This document shows positions 43,186-51,824 of a DNA stretch of 64,000 nt, piece by piece. This DNA is from a bacterium (GTDB lineage Bacteria > Verrucomicrobiota > Kiritimatiellia > CAIKKV01 > CAITUY01). The position numbers and the translations under genes are program-made. The stretch lies in NCBI GenBank assembly GCA_037128595.1, contig JBAXWB010000015.1, positions 54,043 through 118,042 on the forward strand, in the 5' to 3' direction. The number at the start of each line of letters is the position of its first letter. Positions within the stretch are counted from its first letter, which is position 1. The notes beneath the pieces were generated by a model that was given only the letters and a program-made list of their open reading frames with translations, was not told the origin of the DNA and ran no database searches.

Positions 43186-45000
43186 ATGCTGATTATCGTG
43201 GAGTCCCCAACCAAGGCCAGAAAAATCCAGTCGATCCTGGGGGTGAAGACCCTGTCGACCGTCGGGCACTTCAAGGACCTTCCGGATTCCCTCATCGGGG
43301 TTGATCTGCAGACCTATGAGCCGACGTTTGTCTATCACGAGAAGAAAAAGCATCTACCCGAAGAGTTGCGGAAAGCCGCCAAAGGGGAGACGGTAATGCT
43401 GGCAGGTGACCCGGATCGGGAGGGGTATGCCATCAGCTGTCATATTTATGAGGAGGTCAAATCGGTGGCCAAGGCCTGCCTCCGGATGGAAATCTATGAG
43501 GTGACGGCGAAAGGGCTTAAAGACTCCCTGGCGAAAGCGGTCCCTTTTGAACAGACGAATGCCGGGCTCTACCATGCGTTTCTCGGGCGTAGAATCGGCG
43601 ATCGCCTGGTGGGCTATATCCTTTCCCCGATTGCCAGCAGGAGCCTGCATAATAAGTATAGCGTGGGGCGGGTCCAGTCACCGGCGGTCCGGTTGGTGGT
43701 CGACCGCGAACGGGAGATCCGGAACTTTTCATCTTCTTTATACTGGCTCCTGAATATCCAGCTCAATAAAGACGGGACCTCATTCCTGGCCTATCATGTG
43801 AAGGGGAAATTTGAAACGCAGTCCGATGCCGCCGCACTCATCAGCCGGATCGCGGGCGAAACGCATGCAACGGCCAATAAAGTCGAGAAGAAAGAGACCA
43901 AGCAGGCGGCCAAGCCCCCGTTTACGACCGTTGATTTGCAGGCCGCGGCGGCCTCCCGGCTGAAATACACCCCAGAACAGACCATGAAGCTGGCGCAGGC
44001 CCTGTTTGACCATGGGTTGATTACGTATCACCGTACGGATTCGGTCAGGATGGATGAAGCGTTTATTGCGGAAATCCGCAAATTTCTGGAGCAGGCGGTG
44101 GGCGTCGAGTATCTCCCGGCCAAACCGAATCAGCACAAATCCAAAAATTCTCAGGCAGAGGCCCATGAGGGGATTCGCCCCACCCATATGCATGCGACGG
44201 CCGAATGCGCGGATCGGATCGCCCGGGAACAGCTTTCGCCTGAACATGTCCGGCTTTACGAATTGATTTTCCTGCGGGCCGTCGCCAGCCAGATGGCGCC
44301 GGCCCGCTATGATTCCACGCTGTTACTGTTTGATGTGGCGGGCGAAACCTTCAAGGCAACCGGACGGGTCCTGAAATTTGACGGCTTTCTCAAGGTCTAT
44401 GCGGATGGCGAGGAAGACAAGGAGAAGGACGGGAAGGGGACTGAAGAAAAACTGCAGACGCTTCCTGCGTTGACCGTCGGGGAACGGGTGGCCAAGGAGC
44501 GGGAAAGCCTGGAAGAGAAAAAAACCAAGCCCCCCGGGCGGTTCACCCTGGGATCGCTGGTGAAGGAACTGGAACGTCTGGGGATCGGGCGCCCCTCCAC
44601 CTACGCGGCGATCACCAAAAATATTTCTGACCGCGGGTATGTGAAAGAGGAAAAGGGCAAAGTCGTGCCCTTGCTGCCCGGGGAAACGTTGATCGATTTC
44701 CTGCGGGCCAAACACTCCTGGGTCATCGATTATGAATTAACCAGCCGGATGGAGGCGGTTCTGGACCGGGTGGTGGAAAATCAGGAAACCTGGCAGCGGT
44801 TCTGTAAAGGCGTTCATAACAAAATGGGCTTTGTCGTGCCCCCGGCCCGGGCGATCGCGGGCGGCCCCAGTGAGGCGCAACTCAAGTATGCCGCCCACCT
44901 GGCCGCCAGGAGCCGCCTTACCATCCCTGAGGAGACCCTCAAGAGCGGGCGGGCCCTATCCGTCTGGATTTCAGAGCAAATCAAGCCTACCGGTAATTAA
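43186..45000 (+). CDS. topA: Type IA DNA topoisomerase I, short form
   Basis: 604 residues from the ATG at 43186 (MLIIVESPTKARKIQ); upstream frame to 43135 is untypical. The TOPRIM Mg2+ motif is DPDRE (Asp75-Glu79) and the catalytic Tyr281 lies in LITYHRTDS. TOPRIM is odd in one place: the widely conserved REGEAIAWH is REGYAISCH here. The enzyme has no C-terminal zinc fingers; instead a short PSEAQLKYAAHLA...WISEQIK module closes it, as in some topoisomerase III-like proteins. It relaxes negatively supercoiled DNA. It converges with a small gene that overlaps by 14 bp. Confidence 0.92.
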   Translation: MLIIVESPTKARKIQSILGVKTLSTVGHFKDLPDSLIGVDLQTYEPTFVYHEKKKHLPEELRKAAKGETVMLAGDPDREGYAISCHIYEEVKSVAKACLRMEIYEVTAKGLKDSLAKAVPFEQTNAGLYHAFLGRRIGDRLVGYILSPIASRSLHNKYSVGRVQSPAVRLVVDREREIRNFSSSLYWLLNIQLNKDGTSFLAYHVKGKFETQSDAAALISRIAGETHATANKVEKKETKQAAKPPFTTVDLQAAAASRLKYTPEQTMKLAQALFDHGLITYHRTDSVRMDEAFIAEIRKFLEQAVGVEYLPAKPNQHKSKNSQAEAHEGIRPTHMHATAECADRIAREQLSPEHVRLYELIFLRAVASQMAPARYDSTLLLFDVAGETFKATGRVLKFDGFLKVYADGEEDKEKDGKGTEEKLQTLPALTVGERVAKERESLEEKKTKPPGRFTLGSLVKELERLGIGRPSTYAAITKNISDRGYVKEEKGKVVPLLPGETLIDFLRAKHSWVIDYELTSRMEAVLDRVVENQETWQRFCKGVHNKMGFVVPPARAIAGGPSEAQLKYAAHLAARSRLTIPEETLKSGRALSVWISEQIKPTGN

Positions 45001-45226
45001 ACAGGTCAGTCAGCACATACTGCCGCTCTGAGGTCTTGTTCAGCGCGTTCAGGATTTTGAGTTTGACGTTGGTTGTCAAGCGCCGCCCTTTGCACGCCCG
45101 CGCCACCATTTTAAAGGTAATCGGTTCGGTTGACTGGGCGATCAAATCATGGCGTGTCAGGCCGCGTTCCGCCATAATGGCCGCAAGGGGTTGTTCACCT
45201 AAATTGAGATTCTTTTCAATATCCAT
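44987..45226 (-). CDS. Small hypothetical protein, possible HTH
   Basis: 79 residues, not recognised. The middle, LAAIMAERGLTRHDLIAQS...KMVARACKGRRLT, looks like a compact helix-turn-helix; the C-terminus is LTDLFNYR. It overlaps the topA stop by 14 bp on the opposite strand. Coding status is supported by clean codon use and length for the space available. Confidence 0.55.
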   Translation of the reverse strand: MDIEKNLNLGEQPLAAIMAERGLTRHDLIAQSTEPITFKMVARACKGRRLTTNVKLKILNALNKTSERQYVLTDLFNYR

Positions 45227-45350
45227 GATTTACCTGCTATTCTTCGTTGTCATTGCTGTTGCCCGTGTTTATAGCACAATTGACAGGCTAGGTCTGCCTC
45301 GATATAAACAGGGCTCATTTTGGTAAGTTCGGGTTGAGGAGTGAAGTGCT

Positions 45351-45647
45351 ATGCCGACATATGAGTACGAGTGCAAGAAATGCGGAAAGTTCGATCTTTA
45401 CCAGGGGATTAAAGACGAAAAGCTGAAACGGTGCCCGACCTGTAAGCGGGCGGTGAAGCGGCTGATGGGATCCGGGGCCGGAATTATTTTCAAGGGGTCG
45501 GGGTTCTACCAGACGGACTACCGTAGCTCCAGCTATAACAGCGGGGCAAAGGCTGACTCCGGGGCCAGTGCTTCGCCGACGCCCAGTCCGACGCCCAGTT
45601 CGTCCCCAACTCCGAGTGCCAAACCCAGTGCCGGTGAAAAGAAATAA
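45351..45647 (+). CDS. FmdB-family zinc ribbon protein
   Basis: 98 residues. MPTYEYECKKCGKF and RCPTCKRAVKRLM give the two CxxC knuckles of the FmdB ribbon. A Ser/Pro/Thr tail (SPTPSPTPSSSPTPSAKP) follows. FmdB proteins are proposed regulators; no direct function is known here. It precedes two genes of unknown function. Confidence 0.85.
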   Translation: MPTYEYECKKCGKFDLYQGIKDEKLKRCPTCKRAVKRLMGSGAGIIFKGSGFYQTDYRSSSYNSGAKADSGASASPTPSPTPSSSPTPSAKPSAGEKK

Positions 45648-45701
45648 TCCCCAAACAGTCTGAATAACCTGCATCCCGGAGGATGCTGCCGGAGCGGTTT
45701 T

Positions 45702-46412
45702 ATGGCTATTAAAATTCAATGTGCGACCTGTGGGTTTCAAAATGAGCTCGGACGGATTTTTTGCGCCCAATGTGGTCAAAAACTCGATCTGCGTGATACC
45801 TCGATGGAGGAGCTTGAAGACCGGCGTGAGTTTGAGCTTGGGAAATGGATCCGCCGGGGGCTTACCGGTATCGTGCTGCTGGCCGTATTCGTCCTGTTAG
45901 CGCTTGCCTTCTGGCCGGTTCCGCCGACCCCGGTGTTCATGGAAGCGGCCGGTTCCCGGCAGGTGCCCGTCAAACTGGGTGCGGTTCTGCGGGCCCTTTC
46001 CTACAATCGCCCCATGACGCTTGATTTTCAGGAGGGGGAGTTGAACGGGTTTCTGGTCGAGCGGGCCAGAGTCCGGCATCTCAAGGCCTTGACCATCGAC
46101 CTCAAGCCGGGGGCCTTTGAGCTTTATGCCTCTTTTACCTGGACCCCTGCCACCAATCCGGCCTTTCTGGCAAAAGTAAGCCTTCCGGTTACCCTGTGCC
46201 TCAGAGGCGGCTTTCAAGGGGGGGTCTTCATGCCTGAAAACGGGCACCTCGGGCATTTACCCCTTCCGGGCAAGACGTTAGCGCTGTCGACCGGATTCTT
46301 TGCCTCGATCTTGCCCGACATTGTGAATGAGAAAAGGGTGATTGATGCCCTCCGGACGGTGGCGATAGAAGAACGACGGGCCGATTTGACCTTGGTTCCG
46401 GTGGGGAATTAA
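45702..46412 (+). CDS. Zinc-ribbon membrane protein of unknown function
   Basis: 236 residues. N-terminal CATCGFQNEL...FCAQCGQKL is a double-CxxC zinc ribbon, followed by an acidic linker and one transmembrane helix (about 52-70). The remaining periplasmic part (about 75-236) is beta-rich with no motif I recognise. The next gene starts one base after its stop, so the pair is coupled. Confidence 0.75.
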   Translation: MAIKIQCATCGFQNELGRIFCAQCGQKLDLRDTSMEELEDRREFELGKWIRRGLTGIVLLAVFVLLALAFWPVPPTPVFMEAAGSRQVPVKLGAVLRALSYNRPMTLDFQEGELNGFLVERARVRHLKALTIDLKPGAFELYASFTWTPATNPAFLAKVSLPVTLCLRGGFQGGVFMPENGHLGHLPLPGKTLALSTGFFASILPDIVNEKRVIDALRTVAIEERRADLTLVPVGN

Positions 46413-47036
46413 ATGATCGGACCGGGCCGCTTTCTTTCGATGGGTTTATTACTGTTGAGTTTTCTCGCCCCTCTCCCTCCCCCTGCCGTTGCGGGTACCA
46501 ATGCGACCGTCCGTCTGGTCTTTGCGGGTGACTGGGTGCGGGAATTCGGGGAGGTTACCCCGGAAATGATTGAGACGTTGCGTGCCGAGCTTTGGTTGCA
46601 GGTATCCCCCTCACGTCCGGACGGGGCTGAACGGTTGCTGTTGAGCCCGCAGGAGGTGATCGTCGCGCGCAGGAAGTATCCCGAAATCACCACGTTGGCG
46701 GGTAACAAAATGGTGGGCATTCAGAGATTGACGCTTGGAACGGCGCCCGAGTTTGTGGAGGTGGGCCGGAACTATGTGCTCTTTTATGAGGGAGTGGCGC
46801 ACGGTGCCTGGGGCCTGGTGTTAAGCCGGCGTCTCAGGCAGGCGGAGGCCGCCATGAAGAAACTGACCCGGCAAACGCTCTCCCGTAAAGTGTATATCGA
46901 TGAGTATGAAAAGACGATGACCGGGGAGCGGGATCAGCCGGCTGGACTGGTCGAGGAGAAGGCGATTCCCGGACTTGAGAAAAGCCGTATAGAGTCGTAT
47001 CTTGACGAAGCGGAGAAAAGATTTGATACGCCTTGA
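46413..47036 (+). CDS. Secreted protein of unknown function
   Basis: 207 residues. It has a clear signal peptide (about 1-28, ending PPPAVAGT). The mature part is mixed alpha/beta with a Lys/Glu-rich C-terminal helix. It starts directly on the previous stop codon. It is probably a partner of the zinc-ribbon membrane protein. No family is recognised. Confidence 0.7.
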   Translation: MIGPGRFLSMGLLLLSFLAPLPPPAVAGTNATVRLVFAGDWVREFGEVTPEMIETLRAELWLQVSPSRPDGAERLLLSPQEVIVARRKYPEITTLAGNKMVGIQRLTLGTAPEFVEVGRNYVLFYEGVAHGAWGLVLSRRLRQAEAAMKKLTRQTLSRKVYIDEYEKTMTGERDQPAGLVEEKAIPGLEKSRIESYLDEAEKRFDTP

Positions 47037-47076
47037 GTCTGAAAAGAGAAAGAGATTGAACACAAAGGGACATCAT

Positions 47077-48465
47077 ATGGCAGCTCGAAAAACAACACGA
47101 AAAACGACCGTTGGTGCAATTGACTCATCTGTTTTGGACTTCACGGCGGGAAGCGACCTGCAGTTGGATTTAGCGCTGGTGCAGGCCGATTGCGTCGGGT
47201 CCGCCGCGCATGCCACAATGCTGGCCCGCATGCCGGTACGCCCCCGAATCATCACCGAGTCCGAGCGGCGTTCCGTGATCCGTGAACTGGCGGCCATTAT
47301 GCAGCGTGCGGCCAACGGGCAGTTTTCCATTTCCATGGATGACCAGGATGTGCATCTGGCCGTGGAACGGATCTTGACGGCGAAGCTGGGGGATCTTGGA
47401 AAGAAAATTCACACGGGCCGGAGCCGGAATGATCAGGTGGCCCTGGATTTGCGTTTATTTGCACGCGAGCAACTGATTGGGCTCGTGGGCGAAGTGCTGA
47501 CGCTGGCCGGCGCGCTGGTGCAATTCGCCCACCGTCATGTGGCGGTCCCCATGGTGGGCCGGACCCATATGCAGCCGGCCATGCCGAGTTCCGTGGGGTT
47601 ATGGGCCTCCGCCCATGCGGAGAGCCTGTTGGATGATGTGTCACTCCTGATGGGGGTGTACGAGTTGAATGACCAGTGTCCGCTTGGATCAGCGGCAAGT
47701 TATGGCGTGCCCCTCCCGGTGGACCGTGAGTTGACGTCCCAGCTGCTGGGTTTCAGCCGGCCGGTGCATAACGTACTCTATGCGAACAATGCCAGGGGCA
47801 AAATCGAGTCCTTGATCCTCCAGGCCATGGTTCAGGTGATGCTGTCCCTTTCCCGGATGGCGCAGGACCTGATGCTGTACACCATGCCCGAGTTCGGTTA
47901 TTTCACGCTGCCGGTCGAATACGGAACCGGGAGCAGCATTATGCCCCAGAAGAACAATCCCGACGTGGTCGAATTGGTCCGCGCCCGGGTGGCGCGGGTG
48001 ATGGCCTGTGAAATGGCGGTGCTCGATATCGCCCGTGGGTTGCCCAGCGGGTATAACCGCGACTTGCAGGAAACCAAGGGGCCCTTCATGGAGGGCATTT
48101 CCATCACGCGTGGATGTCTGGCCATTCTGCCCCAGATGATTGAGCGGATGGAGGTCAACCGGGAGGCCCTGTTGAAAGGCTTTACGCCGGGGGTGTTTGC
48201 CACGGATCGCGCCCTCGAGCTGGTCGGCCAGGGCATGCCCTTCCGGGATGCCTATCATTACATCAAAGCCAATTTGAATGAGCTTGAAACGATGGATCCC
48301 GGTGAGTCGATCCGGAAGAAGACGCACCTCGGCGCGCCGATGGGATTGGACTTCGGATGGTATCAAGCCCGGATTAAAGCGGGCCAGGAGTGGAAGCAGG
48401 CCGAGTGGACGGATCATTGCCGCGCGGTTTCCAAACTGATGGGAATTAAATATCCCATCTCGTGA
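47077..48465 (+). CDS. argH: Argininosuccinate lyase
   Basis: 462 residues from the ATG at 47077 (MAARKTTRK); the open frame to 47002 overlaps the previous gene and is not needed. The fumarase-family signature GSSIMPQKNNPDV carries the catalytic Ser; KIHTGRSRNDQVALDLR and GRTHMQPAMPSSVG are typical. It releases arginine and fumarate in arginine synthesis as a tetramer. The next gene's GTG overlaps its stop. Confidence 0.97.
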   Translation: MAARKTTRKTTVGAIDSSVLDFTAGSDLQLDLALVQADCVGSAAHATMLARMPVRPRIITESERRSVIRELAAIMQRAANGQFSISMDDQDVHLAVERILTAKLGDLGKKIHTGRSRNDQVALDLRLFAREQLIGLVGEVLTLAGALVQFAHRHVAVPMVGRTHMQPAMPSSVGLWASAHAESLLDDVSLLMGVYELNDQCPLGSAASYGVPLPVDRELTSQLLGFSRPVHNVLYANNARGKIESLILQAMVQVMLSLSRMAQDLMLYTMPEFGYFTLPVEYGTGSSIMPQKNNPDVVELVRARVARVMACEMAVLDIARGLPSGYNRDLQETKGPFMEGISITRGCLAILPQMIERMEVNREALLKGFTPGVFATDRALELVGQGMPFRDAYHYIKANLNELETMDPGESIRKKTHLGAPMGLDFGWYQARIKAGQEWKQAEWTDHCRAVSKLMGIKYPIS

Positions 48466-48473
48466 GGAGCCCG

Positions 48474-49451
48474 ATGTCTACTGAAGTTGCTGATTTTAGT
48501 CATCTTGATCCCGATACCGTGATCAATGCGGTGGAGGATGCGCTTCAGGTGCGTTGCAGCAACCTCTGTCGGCCTCTCAATAGCTATATCAACCGGGTGT
48601 ATGAGGTGGGGCTGGATGCCGGAGGATTTCTGATTGTGAAATTCTACCGGCCGGGCCGGTGGAGTTATGATGCCCTGCAGGATGAGCTGGATTTCCTGAA
48701 GGAACTGGCGGCGGCGGAGCTACCCGTGGTGCCGCCGATCCCCGGGGCGGATGGTCAGTTGCTCCACAAGATAGGGGACACCTGGTTCGCGGTGTTCCCG
48801 AAACGGGGCGGGCGCCCCCTGGATGAGCCTTCACCGGAAGACTGGGTGCAGTTGGGGCGGCTGATAGGCCGGATGCACGTCATCGGCAGCAACCGGACGC
48901 CGCGTGACCGGCTCCTGCTTCATCCCCAACGCTCCACCCTGGCGCACTTGGATTTTATTCTGCGCTCGGGTACGTTGCCCGCCCAGTACCGGCGCGCCTA
49001 TGAGGAGTGTGTTGTTTCCCTGGTAAAGGAGATCACGCCCCTCTTTGAGGGTGTGGAGACCCTGCGGTTGCATGCCGATTGCCATAGGGGGAACATCCTG
49101 TTCCGGCCCGGGGAGGGCTATCATCTGCTGGATTTCGATGATATGGCGGTCGGACCTGCCGTTCAGGATCTCTGGATGATTCTGCCGGATCGGCTTCCCC
49201 GCGCCCGGGGTGAGCTGGATTTATTGCTCGACGGCTATGAGACGTTCCGGAATTTCCCCTATGAAACGCTGAAGCTGATCGAGCCCCTGAGGGCCATGCA
49301 TTTCATCCATTTCACCGCTTGGTGTGCCCGTCAGAAGGCGGATGGAGGATTTGCCCGCCTGTCACCTGACTGGGGCAGTCAGGCGTTCTGGCGGCAGGAA
49401 CTGGCCGAGTTGGAGAAACAGCGGCACGAAATTGAAGCGGGGATCGAGTGA
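48474..49451 (+). CDS. srkA: SrkA/YihE-family protein kinase
   Basis: 325 residues from the ATG at 48474 (GAGGAG 5 bp upstream); the GTG at 48462 is the alternative. APH-like kinase fold: VKFYRPGRWS (ATP lysine), catalytic loop LHADCHRGNILFR, metal DFDDMAVGPAVQDLW. Homologues counter stress-induced death and phosphorylate unknown proteins. It follows argH directly. Confidence 0.9.
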   Translation: MSTEVADFSHLDPDTVINAVEDALQVRCSNLCRPLNSYINRVYEVGLDAGGFLIVKFYRPGRWSYDALQDELDFLKELAAAELPVVPPIPGADGQLLHKIGDTWFAVFPKRGGRPLDEPSPEDWVQLGRLIGRMHVIGSNRTPRDRLLLHPQRSTLAHLDFILRSGTLPAQYRRAYEECVVSLVKEITPLFEGVETLRLHADCHRGNILFRPGEGYHLLDFDDMAVGPAVQDLWMILPDRLPRARGELDLLLDGYETFRNFPYETLKLIEPLRAMHFIHFTAWCARQKADGGFARLSPDWGSQAFWRQELAELEKQRHEIEAGIE

Positions 49452-49457
49452 GCGTTA

Positions 49458-50219
49458 TCAGAAGTGGAACGTAACGCTCGCACCCATTCCCGTATTGTCA
49501 AACTGCTCGAAGCCCAACTTGATGCCAACGTTTGCGGAGGGGTTCAGTTGCAAGCCCCCGATCACGCCGAATAACTGGCTCTCTGATTGATCTCCGAAAG
49601 ACATGGAGGAGAAGGCGGGCCCGACGTAAAAACCCACCCGATTCCATGATCCCGGTTTTTCGGGTTTAGAATAGAAGCTCATCGTCAAGGAGGAGAAAAT
49701 TTCCGACAGATTGTCAGATGAGTTTCCTGAATCCACCGTGGTATTGCGGAAATAGGAATTCAGGTCAAGGCCCACCCAGTACTGATCCGTATCATTCCAG
49801 GGTTCCAGCACAAGGTAATCCAGCAGGCGAATCAGTCCGCCCACTTGCCATTCCGCATTGTAATCGCTGTTTTCAGAGTTCAGGTTCTGGTTACCGAGTT
49901 TCACATCAGCCCCGCCCAAGCCACCGTATAACGTCAGCCATTTGGTGGCATCAAAGCCAATGGTAGCCGCCATGTGATTGACTTCCAAATCACTGCCTGC
50001 GAAGCCATTATCGTATTCCATGCCGCGCTTTTGCTGCTCCACACCCACCCCGACGCTGAAAAGCCGGGGGCCGCCATTGTGCGGGGTATCATAAAGCTTT
50101 GTGGAGTCGCCGTTAAAGAGCGCGCCTTGATAGGCTGAGCCGTCTGCGCCGGATGCGAACGTATAGGTGCTAACCATGGCCGCAGCCAGAAACGTCAGTA
50201 TGTATGCGTAGGTTTTCAT
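49458..50219 (-). CDS. Outer-membrane beta-barrel protein
   Basis: 253 residues. A signal peptide (MKTYAYILTFLAAAMVSTYTFAS) is followed by alternating beta strands with aromatic girdles, and the chain ends VTFHF, the BAM-type C-terminal Phe. It has LYGGLGGADVK and VGFYVGPAFS segments typical of porin-like barrels. Substrate unknown. It is convergent with srkA. Confidence 0.8.
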   Translation of the reverse strand: MKTYAYILTFLAAAMVSTYTFASGADGSAYQGALFNGDSTKLYDTPHNGGPRLFSVGVGVEQQKRGMEYDNGFAGSDLEVNHMAATIGFDATKWLTLYGGLGGADVKLGNQNLNSENSDYNAEWQVGGLIRLLDYLVLEPWNDTDQYWVGLDLNSYFRNTTVDSGNSSDNLSEIFSSLTMSFYSKPEKPGSWNRVGFYVGPAFSSMSFGDQSESQLFGVIGGLQLNPSANVGIKLGFEQFDNTGMGASVTFHF

Positions 50220-50295
50220 AGGACGGGATACTAGCGGTTAAAACGGGGTGGTTTCAAGGTGTTTTTTGGTGAGGGGTGAATTAATTTTTAGGTCG

Positions 50296-50967
50296 TTATT
50301 CCCCGAAACGGATGGGCGCGAAGAATTCGGGCATGTGAAAGTTCAGCTCTTCCCCGATCGGCGCCCAGGAACCCCAGTGCGGGTGGGAGGTTTTATCGCC
50401 GCATTTGTAGAAATTCGCCGTCCAGGTTTGTCCGGCAAGAGGCCCTAGTGGCCCGGTGCAGGATTCAATCAGGGCGAGAGGTAGGGCATAGGCCAGATGC
50501 CATAGACAGGGGGCGGTCAGTTCGGGTTCCACGACGTCCGGCAGGCTGTGATGGCAGCGGATTTGGGCCAGCCAGCTCACATCGAGCTGGGTAAATTTCT
50601 CAAATCCCCCCGGGACGCGGCGATGGTTCTCAACATAGGAGCATAAAAACGTGCCCCCCCCATTGACTTCAACGTTCAGGTACCCGCCGTCCGGTTTGGG
50701 TTTAAAGAAAAATTCAACACAACTGTCCGTGCATACCGGGCCTTGGGGCTGGGTGATCACGCTCCGGACGTATCGGTCATCCACTTGAAAGTGGACATAA
50801 ATATGGGCGTCATCATAGAGCAGCCGTGCTTGAACACCGGGGCGGTGGTCGGAACCCCGCGGGTGGAAGGATTCAACTTTCAAGGTTTCCGCCTGGCTCC
50901 AGAGGGCATCATTCCAGTTTCCGCTCAGTTCCGGGGCCTGTTTGGTTTTACGAATAGTGTAGGTCAT
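50296..50967 (-). CDS. CBM9-like carbohydrate-binding protein
   Basis: 223 residues from MTYTIRKTKQAPELSG. The DOMON/CBM9-like fold shows WNDALWSQAETLKVE, ARLLYDDAHIYVHFQVDD, DSCVEFFFKP and FNFYK-like Trp-rich ends (TWTANFYKCGDKTSHPHWGSW in parts). There is no signal peptide, unusual for a secreted binder. It may bind sugars in the cytoplasm or be a domain relative. Next gene upstream in the strand is the DtxR regulator. Confidence 0.75.
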   Translation of the reverse strand: MTYTIRKTKQAPELSGNWNDALWSQAETLKVESFHPRGSDHRPGVQARLLYDDAHIYVHFQVDDRYVRSVITQPQGPVCTDSCVEFFFKPKPDGGYLNVEVNGGGTFLCSYVENHRRVPGGFEKFTQLDVSWLAQIRCHHSLPDVVEPELTAPCLWHLAYALPLALIESCTGPLGPLAGQTWTANFYKCGDKTSHPHWGSWAPIGEELNFHMPEFFAPIRFGE

Positions 50968-51013
50968 CGTGTTATGGCTTTCGTTCTGAATTCCGACTTC
51001 TGAATGCTGGCAT

Positions 51014-51637
51014 TCACTGCCAATGTACAAAGATTTTTTCCGCGAGGATTCGATCCACGGTGAATTGGCTTTGTCCGATTTCAAAGATGTACGATGGGAA
51101 GAGCCGGATCAGGCAGACGTCGGAGCCGGGCAGGATGCCCATGGCCATCAATTTCTGGATCTCGCGGTTATCCCGCGTGCTCAGGTAGGCGACCACCCCC
51201 CGCTGGCCGGCGCGTCCGTCGCAGAGGGGACCCACTTCCTGCACACGATCCTCTGCGGCTTTGAGGCAGCAGTTCCCGCGCGGGATGGGATGGCCGTCGG
51301 GGCAGGTCAGGGGATGCCCGAGCAGGGTACAGATTTTGTCTTCCAGTCCCGGGCGTAAAATATGCTCAAACTGGCAGGCGTCTTCCTCGGCTTCTTCCCC
51401 GGTGACCTGCAGGACATCCTTGAGCAGGCATTCCGCAAGACGGTGCCGGCGCACGACGTCGCGGCCTCCTTGCAGGCCGCTTTCCGTGAGGGTGGGCTGG
51501 CCGGCCGTGAGGGTAATCAGCCCGGCCGCTACCGCAGCCTTCAGCGTGTCGTCAGTGGCTGGACGCGGCGGACGTGTGTGGCGCTCGTGCTGGAGATACA
51601 GATCCTCAAGGACTTCCTCAATCCGGGGGTCATTCAT
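51014..51637 (-). CDS. DtxR-type metalloregulator fused to a FeoA domain
   Basis: 207 residues. Winged helix plus dimerisation part: HRLAECLLKDVL and DACQFEHILRPGLEDKIC carry the metal-binding His/Cys/Glu positions of DtxR/MntR. The C-terminal 70 residues (GQRGVVAYLSTRDNREIQKLMAMGILPG) are a FeoA/SH3 domain, so it likely senses Fe(II) and represses the adjacent feoB. Its start overlaps the Cys-rich gene by 8 bp. Confidence 0.88.
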   Translation of the reverse strand: MNDPRIEEVLEDLYLQHERHTRPPRPATDDTLKAAVAAGLITLTAGQPTLTESGLQGGRDVVRRHRLAECLLKDVLQVTGEEAEEDACQFEHILRPGLEDKICTLLGHPLTCPDGHPIPRGNCCLKAAEDRVQEVGPLCDGRAGQRGVVAYLSTRDNREIQKLMAMGILPGSDVCLIRLFPSYIFEIGQSQFTVDRILAEKIFVHWQ

Positions 51638-51824
51638 GATTTTTCTCCCTGTTATTCTTTTTGAAAAAGGCCCGGATCTTTTTGATCAGTCCCGGCTCTC
51701 GTGGCGATTCATACCCGCAATAAGGGCATTTCACCAGATGGCAGCCCCCTCCCGACGGACAGCCACTACAGGCATCTTTGGCCTGCTCGTCATCAAATTC
51801 GCGTTGGCAAAATGAACACTTCAT
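51630..51824 (-). CDS. Cys-rich FeoB-associated small protein
   Basis: 64 residues from the ATG at 51824, which overlaps the feoB stop (TAATG). MKCSFCQREF, ACSGCPSGGGCHLVKCPYCGYE gives six or more Cys in CxxC spacing. This is typical of small zinc or Fe-S proteins beside FeoB (FeoC-like by position). It ends in a basic tail. Translational coupling on both sides suggests one unit feoB-this gene-regulator. Confidence 0.8.
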   Translation of the reverse strand: MKCSFCQREFDDEQAKDACSGCPSGGGCHLVKCPYCGYESPREPGLIKKIRAFFKKNNREKNHE

